Notes under the pieces: generated by a model
Told to the model about the DNA's origin: nothing
The model's database searches: none
Seen by the model: only the letters and a program-made list of their open reading frames with translations
DNA from: Entomortierella parvispora
Lineage: Eukaryota; Mortierellomycota; Mortierellomycetes; Mortierellales; Mortierellaceae
Length of the DNA stretch: 64,000 nt
Direction of reading: 5' to 3'
Assembly (NCBI GenBank): GCA_963573315.1
Contig: OY752144.1
Coordinates: 1,420,501 to 1,484,500, forward strand
Program-made: the position numbers and the translations under genes
Part shown: positions 10,201 through 19,504 of the stretch, piece by piece
Numbering within the stretch: position 1 is the stretch's first letter
Layout of the letters: each line of letters starts with the position of its first letter

Positions 10201-10823
10201 CGGAGACGGTGAATGCTCATTTGGAGGCCAGCAACAAGCACCGAGCACTGCTCCAACAGCTGTTGACACGAAATGCGTTCCTGCGACCGCTATCTCAACG
10301 CCGCGCTTCCGCCAGCGACGCAGGAGAGCCTTTGGAGGACGTGCCTGCCAGTGACCGCTTGCTGACTGAAAAAGCAGAGTCCCGCCGATTAAGCCAGTTG
10401 AAGAGCTGTCTCGAATGGGCACAGAAGAACCAAGTTCCGATTCAGATCCAGGGATTGAACTGCCTGTTGGAAAGCTTGAAGTCTCATCAAGCGGATGATA
10501 TAGTCAAGGAGGTCGTGGAGCGATACTTCTTGATCCCTTCAAGGTCTAAGAGAACAAGGTCATCTTCCGAGATCAGAAAACCGCTCATGACCGCCAACTT
10601 GCAGACACTGAAGGCGCTGGCCGGACAGAGCAAGACTGCGTCAACAGTGACCAGTGGCAACCCGGAAAGCAACGAGTTGGTCGATCGGGTGTTGTCGTCG
10701 ACGATAAGCTCTTCGTCCGCGGGTCGACTACGGGAAAATTGGTATCGATATATGGACAAGGGGAGGGCTGGAAAAGACTTGTTAATGTCGAGGGAGTCGC
10801 TGGAAGAACGAGGGGTTCAATAG
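7245..10823 (+). CDS. Mitochondrial pentatricopeptide-repeat (PPR) protein
   Basis: An intronless frame from ATG 7245 to TAG 10823, 1192 residues. The N-terminus (MDIRRFFTASCPLVPKRC) looks like a mitochondrial presequence, and the first about 400 residues are basic, Ser-rich and probably disordered. PPR-type helix pairs begin around residue 430 and continue to about 840. Typical units are TTSYNVLLKAVGTGKSSRRA, QTFRTLIQFSLQDLKFNKAH and RSYEYLIQGFLSQDKVREAK. The C-terminal third is helical and charged with no motif I recognise. PPR proteins bind organellar RNA in processing, stability or translation; the RNA target cannot be read from the sequence. Its neighbour upstream is a mitochondrial ribosomal protein gene. 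A GTG-initiated extension to 7185 is open but lacks an ATG. Sure of the family, not of the specific role. Confidence 0.8.
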   Translation: MDIRRFFTASCPLVPKRCLSNSMQRLSAVRDSIPNRPSQKHGSRRIPGNGSIPSRPLAHGHPRVQDRRTRSLSLRAEGYGFHFPDDRPHTLALQSTLSFTNHQRIRSSPLQPHSSGSSLSHLTFSLSPLRIACQQTNSSGAAAAGSMRMFSTSRVAFRSSFIPSDPALASRVPTSKPKSHADRTTMTNVKSTSSTSPLLSSVLDRGKPQKLKRSLWGSPLGSRRRKLAAMHRARLLQDVKRMRQAAPRHSAQLSASNIVQSKTSTRTILQQKRRAEQLKAGRDHAYTMDAYGRLHPRYHHVHYYYRKRHTKRIHFLGFQHFLKRNRLTSQKGQNALRIQRSSNLSKISQTRHKRDATRTLRFQATTSRLLFYLDRAIEQGRSEKAIRIAKSLFRVKRGGASLPRGSQCTKLIELNEACYVDSKKNPASAPIVQLTAAECNAILSHCADLKDWSNGLRITNVLMARYQSPGFDYNDHSRGAPNAGTIHMMSTHYANSNRPDAALKMFQILTKRYPSQIPIEVYTNYLYQLATKPDSISWIRRTLDHLLKHGPAPTTTSYNVLLKAVGTGKSSRRAEGVLKEMELHGIQADQQTFRTLIQFSLQDLKFNKAHFWLGEYRRQGFEVLPRMLDVFMKTCVEYSISAQVYSDSLAREWMYKALHVMQLISREGLRPTPRSYEYLIQGFLSQDKVREAKATMDMMRNDSYLYTPTQKTWILLFEYHLSKGDEASAIETLNNMRRERTTGWGSEVRQAVASMNRLPDYVNPVPTSMYHQLFRHLLDHNKIPNAERILYELLVRQKQAKPRGKEVVELIWRLERHPKAAERVYELLFSQTEFKGSYSGRTARHRRNNRILIQGPIQMANVGVMRAKALSGDRALHEETWKAWTDMTERFEAESKLSASDTSKSAKDRHVLASAFEETVKALRHSGPKEWRFQQLQQPKPKEVEPVVDSWDFSSVQHGSRRKTDSGTRRGLVDRRGRPISERISSETVNAHLEASNKHRALLQQLLTRNAFLRPLSQRRASASDAGEPLEDVPASDRLLTEKAESRRLSQLKSCLEWAQKNQVPIQIQGLNCLLESLKSHQADDIVKEVVERYFLIPSRSKRTRSSSEIRKPLMTANLQTLKALAGQSKTASTVTSGNPESNELVDRVLSSTISSSSAGRLRENWYRYMDKGRAGKDLLMSRESLEERGVQ

Positions 10824-11160
10824 TTTTTTTTCTTTGTTTTATGTTTTTATGCAGCGTGTTTTTTTCGTTTTTTTTCCTTCTTTCTCTACCCACTCAAACA
10901 CACACACACACACACACACACTTGTAGCAATATTGCAAACACGAACTCTTCATAGATTGTAAAATAGAAAAAATTTGAATCACATCATAACAATTGAATC
11001 GGGTTTATAGGAGGTCTGAAAGTTTGATGTTGTTGCCATGCCTGCTTTTGGGAGCTGACTCTTGACTTTGCTAGGAGCAACAACAAAGCGCGTTCCAATG
11101 TGAAAGAAAGGCAAGATGAAAAGATATGCAAGGGTTGACTAATATTGACATCCTCCTTTA
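10824..11160. repeat. Convergent 3' intergenic with a CA microsatellite
   Basis: Contains T-rich runs and an (AC)n microsatellite at about 10897-10921 between the tail-to-tail PPR and PAS genes. Confidence 0.7.
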
Positions 11161-13376
11161 TCAATCATGTGATGATGAAGAATCTTCGTCTCCTTCAAAT
11201 TCTTGTATGTGAATCCGACGAAGTATCCTTTCTGATTCTGAAGTTTCGTCTTCCTCGTCAGCCCCAGCGCCAACCCCAGCCCCAGCCCCAGCCACGGCCT
11301 CGCTTCCAGCCACCGACGTCAAAGGTCGGACATCTTCCTGATCCAAATTCCGGATACAATCGATACTCCCCTGTGGTAAACGCGTCAATGGACAGGCAAT
11401 CTTTCTCGTTCCCTCCATGGCGGCCCATGTCGACGGTTCAGGGTGTCTGGACGGGGGTGAGGAAGAAGACGAATTGGTGGAGGAGGAGATCGAGGGGTGA
11501 TCGTCAACAGAAGAGGAAAAAATGGGGTTGTAAGGACTTTGTCTGTTAGAGCTCATCCGGCTTGTCGTCGATCTTCTGGTGACTCCTCCTCCAGCCAAAG
11601 TAATATTCGGAGCTGAGGTCGATATACGATAGCCAGGTAGTTCACGGCGTGGTCCCCCAGACCTAAAATAAAACGTCTCCGAGTCCTGAATGAGTCTCTT
11701 CCGAAAGAATGGTTTGCACCGTCTCAGGACTGCCACCATGCCGTCCGAGGATCCAAATATCATTGCCTCACAAGGGATCTCTTCTGGAAGATTTGGTGAC
11801 TGGAACCAGAAGCGCATGTGTGTAATCACGTCGGAGGATTTGGCCATGTCTACTTGTTCCACAAACGAGGCCAGGTCGTCGGCTCGAATGTAGAGCAAGA
11901 AAGGTTTTCCAACAATCATCTGTGGGTTCACGTTGAGGAGAGGTTCGATCGAAGGGGACGCGTACATGACCCCCAAATTCCGCTCGAATCGGTTCAAGAT
12001 CACACAGGTGCGAAGTTCTGGGGCCAAGAAGTTGGGGTCCCAAGAGTTGGCCTGGAAAGCCTCATGATGGCGTTTGACCCGCTCGAATTCCTATCAAGGG
12101 AAGTGCGTTTTTTGTTCCGTTCAGTTTTAGGTAAGTCTGGTTGGGGTTACACACAGCAGAAGCTCTCGCGTCCCTGGGTCTAAAATGTCGATCTCTTTTT
12201 TGATTTTATCATTCTTTTTAGGATGGTGAGTCCTCTTTCTCCGCTCTTTCTCTCCTTCTCTCCCTGTCTCCCCTCTGTCGTTCTCCTTGAAAAAAGGTGG
12301 GTGGGTCCTGCATGAACGAGGAGAAAAAAACCGCTGTGCTGTCTCTAACCCTCTCCCCGCTAAAAAGCAAAAGATGATTACGTCCAAGCCCAGACTCGCT
12401 CGTTCCGTTGGTGGGCAACTCCGAGAAAGCTTAACTGTCAAAGTCATCCCACTGGTGCATGTCTCCGTTACCCACTTCCAACCGCGAACCAACGACGGGG
12501 CGCTTGAAACGGTGAGGTGTCCTCCCTCTCTTCCATCCCCCTTACCTCTTTCCTGGGTCCCACAAGCCGGGTCATGGCCGCGGAATGGGCACGGATCTGT
12601 CTGTCTAAAAGAGTTTATATTTCCACCAAACATGGCGAAAGCAAAAAAGAAAAAGGTCAGAGGGAAGGGGTGTTATTTGCAGTCAAAGCACAACGAGATA
12701 TTGTATGAGCTGTGGACCATGCTCGATTTCCAGTCCCCCTCCTTCCTCGTGGGCCTGTTTCTTGCATCCAAGGAGCCTAGACTCCTTGTCCAATGTCCCA
12801 ATGCAAACAAAAGGTCAATGCCACATCCAATTCCCAGGTAGACCTTCCCGAGTTGGTGTCCCTGGTCCCGAGAAAGAAGAGGGGAAGCAGGCAGAGGGAT
12901 GAAAGATGGCTCTGCACCCCATAAATGAATATTGCACGCCTCTAATTCTGGCATGACAGGAGCAGAGAAGGAGACAGAAAGAGAGAGAGAGAAAGAGAGA
13001 GAGGCAAGAAAGAGAGGCAAGAGGAGGAGGCAGGAATGGACTACTTACAGGCTCCATCCTCGCGATCAATCACTTGACAGCAACTGAGAACAAAGTCGAA
13101 GCACATGCTGAAGATGACCAGGCAAGCAACATACGTCCCTTGCTTGGTCAGGAACCGAAGCACAATTTGGGAGGCAACAAGGTCATTGAGCATGTTTTCG
13201 TGATGGGTCACCCGGGTCAAGGGAACGTCCTCTGGGTGCAGAATCTGATAGGCGGCCATGCCCAAGACCTCTTCGGGATCATAGCCGAGGACATCGGTGA
13301 TGGAGGACGATGACCAGAGGAAGCGGCCCTCGGGCGAGAGGTCATGGAAGGAGATGAAACTGTCGACTTGGAACAT
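11161..13376 (-). CDS. Two-PAS-domain regulatory protein
   Basis: Three exons on the minus strand: 13376-13049, 12604-12546, 12090-11161 (438 residues). The phases agree and the 59-nt middle exon gives RQIRAHSAAMTRLVG. PAS domain 1 (about residues 5-108) reads FISFHDLSPEGRFLW, then VLGYDPEEVLGM and ILHPEDV. PAS domain 2 (about 160-260) reads VILNRFERNLGVMYASPSIE, then GKPFLLYIRADDL and FWFQSP. The C-terminal 170 residues are Ser/Pro-rich, Ala/Gly-rich and finally acidic, likely disordered. No LOV-type flavin cysteine motif (GRNCRFLQ-like), kinase or GATA finger is visible, so it is not a complete white-collar photoreceptor. It may act as a PAS partner, but that is inference. The 5' region is a long purine-rich stretch with a T27 tract. 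Confidence 0.8.
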
Positions 13377-14478
13377 TGTGTTTTGGAGAAAGAGGCAGGG
13401 GCCAGGGTGTGAGCAGCGCGGTGTGTTATGCGTGCTGGAGCGGAGAAAGAGCCAAGGAGGGATCCTAGAGGGATTGCTTTGTCCAGAGAGAAGGGAACGC
13501 GAAACAGAAAGAGAGGAGGCGGTGTCGAGAGATTAAAAAAAAGAGAGGCTCGAGTAACAGGGTCAAAGATGGGACAGAAGGGAAATGGCGGACTTTTATC
13601 TGGTGCGACGAAGGGTGCAAGAAAGGGTCCTAGTGTGTTCGAGGGTGTGGAGAAGAGCAGAGGAAGGAGAGGAAGGGAGAGGAAGGAGAGCAGGGATTGA
13701 CGAAGGAGGCGAGAGCGACAGAGCGCGAAAGAGTGGCGAGAGGGGCTTTTTTTTTTTTTTTTTTTTTTTTTTTGGACCGCGAGGTGCAGATTGGGTGGTT
13801 GGGCAATGCGAGTCTGTCTGTCTGTCTGTCCGGTCGAGTTTTGCTGTGCGCTGTGGGTTCTTTTCTGTTGCCATTGGATTGTTCGCGATCATTCTTTTCG
13901 AGAGCGGTGTGATTGGATGTGCAGATGTGCAGACGTCAAATGAGGACATCCTGATCCAGTTTCTTGTTTTCTTTTTTTCTTTTTCTTTATTTTTTTTTTG
14001 AAAGGGTGTGAGCGTGCGAAGGACGAGAAGGGGACAGGGCAAAGAGACGGGGCAAAGAGAAGGCAAGGCAGGGCGAAGGAGAGAGGAGGAGGGGGATAGG
14101 AAGGAAGAGCGGATGTGCGTCCATCCATGGTTTTCAGCATGCAGCAGCGCTGCAGCGCAGGTAATTGATCATGTGACTAGGAGCGTGACTGTGCATTTGA
14201 TCCATTTGTTTATTCTTTTTTTCTTTTTTTTCTTTTCTTTTTGGTCCCTGTGCTCAACCACTGCTGCATGCATTTGCTTCATTCAGCCTGAACATTTGAA
14301 CGTTGCATCTTCTCCTTCTCCACCTCCTCCAAATTATTTTGACATCCTCGACTCACTGTCCTCTTGCAGGTGTCTTCTCTCGTCTTCACCCTAGTTACCT
14401 TTCTTCCCTCAATCGTCAATCCCAACGAAAGCACATTTCTCAACTCTTCCTCACCGTGAAAACGAGACTGCAGCCATA
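13377..14478. other. Divergent intergenic region between PAS gene and NOL10
   Basis: Shared 5' region of two head-to-head genes. It is strongly purine-biased on the plus strand up to 14110, with an uninterrupted T27 run at 13747-13773. No independent gene is supported. Confidence 0.6.
13747..13773 (+). repeat. T27 homopolymer
   Basis: An uninterrupted poly-T tract in the divergent promoter region. A nucleosome-excluding role is possible but is inference. Confidence 0.9.
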
Positions 14479-16828
14479 ATGTCGTTGCAAGTGCAGAATG
14501 CCAACAATGTCAAAATTTACACCGTCTCGGGTTCCAAGGGCTCGCGCTCTATACCCGACTGGCTCGCTAGACGCAACAAAAAGACTCTGAAGAATGATCT
14601 CGGTATGTGATCATTCTCCTTTCAAGAATTTCAAAGCCGACAACGATCCATCCCTCTAACATGCTTTGTTTTTTCCTCTCTAGACTGGAGACATCGTATT
14701 GAGCTGATTCAGGATTTCGAGTTCCCAGAAGCTTCTCTCAAGATCAGGACCACCCGCGATGGAAAATATGTCATGGCCACAGGAGTGTACAAGCCCCAGA
14801 TGAGAGTCTATGAATACTCAGAGATGTCTATGAAGTTTGATCGCCATACCGACGTAGAGAATATCGACTTTCAGATCTTGTCAGACGACTGGACAAAGAC
14901 TGTACACTTGCAGGCAGATCGCAGCATCGAGTTCCATGCTCAAGGCGGAATTCATTTCAAGACCAGGATCCCAAAGTTTGGACGCTCGTTGACATACCAC
15001 TACCCTTCCTGCGACCTTCTCGTTACCGGATCCTCCAACGAGATTTACCGTGTGAATTTGGAACAAGGACGTTTCTTGAACTCGCTTGTCACAGACGTGG
15101 ACCCCACTGATGGAAGCGGCGTGAACTGTGGAGAGATTAACCCAGCTCATCTGTTGTACGGATGCGGAACAGACGCAGGCACGGTCGAGTTTTGGGATTT
15201 GCGTGTCAGAGGCAGAGTCGGTATCTTGGCGCCTTCCTTGCCCGAGAGCGTCATGTCTTCCTCCCTCAGCATCTCGGCCATGAAGTTCAGGGACGACGGG
15301 TTGACTATGGCTGTTGGAACTTCGACTGGACATGTGTTGATGTACGATCTTCGAAGCAGCGTGCCTTTGTACGTCAAGGACCATCAATATGGATTCCCTA
15401 TCAAGAGTCTAACTTTCCACGAGGGAACACAAGGAGAGGATGGTCGAAGCAAGGTCGTTTCTGCGGACTGCAAGATTATTAAGATTTGGGATCGCGAGAA
15501 TGGACAAAACTTCACCTCAATCGAGCCCGTCAATGACATCAATGATGTCTGTGTGGTCGACAACTCTGGACTCATGTTTGTTGCGAATGAGGGTATCCAG
15601 ATGCAGAGTTACTATATCCCATCTCTGGGACCGGCGCCCAAGTGGTGCTCGTTCCTCGACAACCTCACAGAGGAGTTGGAGGAGAACCCCGTACAAAACA
15701 TTTACGACGACTACAAGTTTGTCAGTCGCAAGGAGCTTGCATCGTATGTTATTGGACTTTGGACAGAACACCTTGGATTGTGCTCTTGAATTGCCAATGG
15801 TCTAACCCTTTCTTTTATCATTTTCACAATATTAGGTTGGGACTGGATCATTTGGTTGGAAGCTCAGTGTTGAAGCCTTATATGCATGGATTCTTTATCG
15901 ATTTGCGTCTGTACGAGAAGGCAAAGGCAATTGCGAACCCTTTTGCTTACACAGACTACCGCGAGAAGGAAGCCAAGGAGAAGCTGGCCAAGGAATCTGG
16001 CTCTCGTATTCGCGCGACTATGAAGCTCCCCAAGGTCAACAAGTTGTTGGCGACAAAGATGATGATGGAAGATGCCAAGGCCCGTCGCAAGGCCGCAGCT
16101 GCAGGAGAGGAGGTTTCAGAGGCACCTACCGCCCCAGGAGCACTCAAGGACAACCGTTTTGCGGACCTTTTCACCAACCCCGACTTCCAGGTCGACGAGA
16201 CTACCAACGAGTTCAAGCTTATCAACCCTGTGCAGTCAACCAAGAAGCCCAGTTACCGTATCGTTGGCGACGACGAAGTCCAGGAGGCCAGCGAGGCCAG
16301 TCAGAGCGACGGAAGCGATGTGGACTCGGACGAAGATCTTATCCGCGTCAGTACCTTCAAGTCTGGAAAGAAGAAGGGCGATCAGATCACCTCTATCCGT
16401 TCTGGAATCAAGGATCGCAAGCGTATTCCCAAAATGGAGGCTCTCAAGGTAGGTTGAATGGAGCGACGCAAAGAGCTGCGATTGCAAAGGCACAGTCGAT
16501 TGTTTGCATTTTACTAACTGTTCTATGCTATTATCTGTAGCAACGTGCAAGCAACAGCTCAGCTCCAGTACTCAAGTCACAAGCCCAACGGTCTTTCGCG
16601 GACCGTGTGGCCAAGGACCGGAGCACATCCAATACTATTTCTCGCTCAACTGCTGGTGGCATGGAAATGACTTTCAATGTTGGAGGCAGTCGAGGCGGTC
16701 GTGGCGGACGTGGTGGTCGCGGAGGACGCGGTGGTTCATCATCGTCAAGAGGCGGCAGTGGAAGCAGCGGTGGAGGAGAGAGAAGAGAGAGGAGAAGTGC
16801 TGGTCGCAACACGATTCGCAATCTGTAG
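14479..16828 (+). CDS. NOL10: NOL10/Enp2, WD-repeat nucleolar protein
   Basis: Four exons: 14479-14602, 14684-15743, 15836-16448, 16541-16828 (694 residues; the human protein is of similar size). NOL10/Enp2 belongs to the small-subunit processome and is needed for 18S rRNA maturation in the nucleolus. The N-terminus (MSLQVQNANNVKIYTVSGSK, then WLARRNKK) and the WD blades are characteristic; examples are IRTTRDGKYVMATGVYKPQM, LLYGCGTDAGTVEFWDLRVR and VVSADCKIIKIWDRENGQNF. The conserved region after the propeller (FVSRKELAS joined to LGLDHLVGSSVLKPYMHGFF) crosses the second intron in perfect phase. An NUC153-like segment (DNRFADLFTNPDFQVDETTNEF) follows. The tail is an RGG-type repeat (GGRGGRGG), typical of nucleolar RNA-binding proteins. 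The last intron carries an ideal TTACTAAC branch point. Confidence 0.92.
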
Positions 16829-17274
16829 ACCTTCTTCTTGCCATCCTTTTTTCTTTTCTATTCTCATTGCATATCCCCATCAGCATCCCCATCTTTCACA
16901 TAGTTATCTTTATACTCAGACCAGCTTCAATGCAAGCTCTTGCCACAATAGACCATTATCAAAACATTCCCAACAGGCACATCTAGATTGCCGTTCAGTA
17001 GTAATGACAAAACGCAAAAGGGTGGTTTTGCGATACACGAAATTTCTTTTTTGTTTTGTTCGCTCCCCTGGAAGATTCCCATCCAAAGGCACGCGAAATG
17101 TTTGCTGTGGATTTTTTGTATTGTTAGCTTTGGACGCGAATGTTGTGACCTCTTTGTTCATTGCTTTCTCCTCCTTCTTTCTCTCCACAAACGAATCTAC
17201 ATTTTTTTTGCTTTGCCCTTCGTTCCGGGATATTCCAGTCAGACTCGCATTTGAATTTGGTAGCCTTCCTCCAA
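16829..17274. other. Intergenic: 3' region of NOL10 and leader of the next gene
   Basis: T-rich sequence with no convincing gene. The frame that opens into the next gene lacks an in-frame ATG before 17275. Confidence 0.5.
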
Positions 17275-18543
17275 ATGCCATACTTGTCTTTGACCGCCTC
17301 CAGGAATCGGGCTATGCTGATTGCCGCTCTGTTAATCATGGAGTTTCTGGCGATTCTCTGGCTGAAGGACTCTGGGCCATCGCAAACGCAGCCACATTCT
17401 CGTCATCAACTTCATCAGCGGCAAAAGCATGGTCAGGATGTGAAAGCTCAAGGAAAAAAGATCAAGGACTCAAAAATGAAGGCTGCCTCCCCGCGCTTTT
17501 TGAACGGAGGTGCAGGAATAGCACCTTATCACATTCATGATGAGCAGTGGGATTTCTCTATGAGGGTCGTACGCCCTGAGCGCAGGCAGTTGGAGGGAGG
17601 TGAGGACCGTAAGGACTCAGAAAAGAAGCCGTCGTCTGATCACGACCAAGAAGATCACGCAGGGAAGAAGGATTATCTAGACCAGTCATCCTTGTCGGTC
17701 AAACCACCACCTCCGCCGCCATCACAAGACCCTAGTTCGATCGACATTCCGGCCCCACCTACGCCGGTCAAGCAAAATCAGCAACAGCAGGAAGGGCCTT
17801 CAGAGGAACTGCAAGGACAACATCATTATCATCGCGCAAATTCTCTGGAGTTCACTCCAGAGTTCGCTCCAATCATCAGTGGCACGGGGATTAAGAACAC
17901 CTCTGACCAGCAGAAAGGAGAGGGAAAGGAGAAGGGTGTTTCTGAGAAGGAACCTGTCAAGAGCAAAGGGGACAAGGACGAGAGGTTAGAGGTGTCGTCC
18001 ATTCGGGCTGCGCCTGCCAGCATCAGCAACAAAACGGCCAAGAGCAGCAGCAAGCTCTCCGAGAAGGAACGGCAGCAAAGTCAGCAACGGGTCCAGGAAA
18101 AAAACCAACGTGGACGGTTCAAATCTACGAAGGAGCGCAAGTTGGCTCAGTTGATGCCTGCTCTTGATGAGTATGGCGTTGTCATCGAAGATCACTTCAT
18201 CTCTCCAAGAGACTCGGAGGGCGATGGAGTCCCAGATTATTATGTTCTCTTGCGACCTAGCTCTTCCATCGATACAGCGGCAGTGAACATTGGTCTCTTT
18301 GAGGACGAAGTTGCAAAGATTCCTTTACCACCGCCATCACCTAATCCATTGATGCCACCCTTTGCCCAACCTCCAAACACGAAAGGACAACCAGGACCAG
18401 CTTCATTGGGCCAACTCACCATAGTCGCCAGGAATGCGCCTTCACAAACCTCAGAGCCGCCATCTAGTTCAGCGTCGATAAACATGCCTTTGACTCCACC
18501 AGCTCCAGCAACACCCCCTTCGCCATCTTCAGATCTGAGCTGA
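17275..18543 (+). CDS. Predicted type II membrane protein, disordered luminal region
   Basis: A single open frame of 422 residues from ATG 17275; I do not recognise the family. Residues about 10-29 form a hydrophobic segment (AMLIAALLIMEFLAILWL) after a short basic N-terminus, which fits a signal anchor or an uncleaved signal. The remainder is very hydrophilic and low complexity: Lys/Glu/Ser-rich, a Pro tract (KPPPPPPSQ), Gln-rich patches and a Pro/Ser-rich C-terminus. A better-ordered part lies near residues 280-340: LMPALDEYGVVIEDHFISPR, then DSEGDGVPDYY. The last string has the spacing of a thrombospondin type-3/dockerin-like calcium loop, DxxGDGxxD, but occurs once. An AATAAA lies at 18584. 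The gene is probably expressed; its role is unknown. Confidence 0.6.
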   Translation: MPYLSLTASRNRAMLIAALLIMEFLAILWLKDSGPSQTQPHSRHQLHQRQKHGQDVKAQGKKIKDSKMKAASPRFLNGGAGIAPYHIHDEQWDFSMRVVRPERRQLEGGEDRKDSEKKPSSDHDQEDHAGKKDYLDQSSLSVKPPPPPPSQDPSSIDIPAPPTPVKQNQQQQEGPSEELQGQHHYHRANSLEFTPEFAPIISGTGIKNTSDQQKGEGKEKGVSEKEPVKSKGDKDERLEVSSIRAAPASISNKTAKSSSKLSEKERQQSQQRVQEKNQRGRFKSTKERKLAQLMPALDEYGVVIEDHFISPRDSEGDGVPDYYVLLRPSSSIDTAAVNIGLFEDEVAKIPLPPPSPNPLMPPFAQPPNTKGQPGPASLGQLTIVARNAPSQTSEPPSSSASINMPLTPPAPATPPSPSSDLS

Positions 18544-18583
18544 CCCTGACCCTGACCATTTTGCAAACCTTCAATTTGTCAAC

Positions 18584-18589
18584 AATAAA
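18584..18589 (+). terminator. Polyadenylation signal AATAAA
   Basis: It sits 41 bp after the stop of the 17275-18543 gene. Confidence 0.5.
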
Positions 18590-18878
18590 AATAGACGCCT
18601 TTTAACAAACAAAAACGCGCCCTAGGCGCGATCAGAATAATATACATGCTCCTCCACTTTCCGTGCAACATCGCCAGTCCCCCTTTCCCAAGGCGTTGGT
18701 ATTGGAAACCGTCCAAAGAAAGATAAGAACGAGTTGCTGAACTCTGGCCAGTGTAATTCATCATTCAGGGACAGGTACGTAAAAGGCCTAGTTTTCTCGT
18801 GATTTTACTCAAGAGCCCTGAATTCATATTGGGGCGCCTTTGAGATTAAAGAAGACTCTAAGGTGGGATGGGGCTGAC

Positions 18879-19408
18879 TCAATCACGAAGTTGTACCAAG
18901 AGAGGTTCGAAAGGACCTTTGTAGTCCCTTGCTCGGGCAAAAGAGGACTCGGGTGAGAATTTGGAAAAATGTTGGTAGTACGTGTCCGGAGCATCTCTAG
19001 GCAGAGTGGCGGCGATGCCAGGTGTGTGACTAAAACTGTTAATCCTCTCCAAGTTTTCTTTTTCCTCATCCTCGTTTACTTTTAGATCCAGGTCCTGCAA
19101 TTCGTCCCCCCGCCAGCATCAAGCTCGTCATTATCGTTATCACCATTCCCGTCATTCCCATCGCAGTCTCTGTCACTATCGTCGCTTCCGTTGTCTTCGT
19201 CTGGATCGGCAGCCAGCCGTGACGACTGGACATCTGCAGAGTCGAGAAGTGCCTGCTAGGGGTGCAAAAAAGACAATCGAAGGCGGAAATGATGACGAGG
19301 ATTCGCCGTCTTGGTAGGCCTCGGATTAATGATGGTAAAGAGCAAAACGATGCTGTCACAGATGAATGGACGTACATAATAAGTGGCACTCCTATCCTCT
19401 TCCAACAT
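18879..19408 (-). CDS. Small unknown protein; frame needs a weak intron or a 1-base correction
   Basis: I do not recognise the product. Exon 1 (19408-19376) encodes MLEEDRSATYY and ends at a GTACGT donor. A CCTAGCAG acceptor then opens exon 2 at 19252 in the same phase, giving ALLDSADVQSSRLAADPDED and an Asp/Asn-rich stretch. The distinctive C-terminus lies in another frame: ENLERINSFSHTPGIAATLP, then DTYYQHFSKFSPESSFARAR and FEPLLVQLRD, ending in TGA at 18881-18879. Two explanations work. A 65-nt intron (AATG|GTGATA to CTAAAAG|TAAAC) restores the frame with a poor acceptor. Alternatively one G is missing from the six-base run at 19106-19111, which would join GGG to DELQDLDLKVN. The gene lies between convergent neighbours, 97 bp downstream of the bHLH stop on the same strand, and might be a decayed remnant. 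Confidence 0.4.
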
Positions 19409-19504
19409 TCCGATGCAGCCTGCCCATTGCTTTTACTTAAGGGATTCATTTATTGTTTCAGCTGCTGAGCACATCGACACGTCGGCGCATTCAGCCTTCA
19501 TGCC

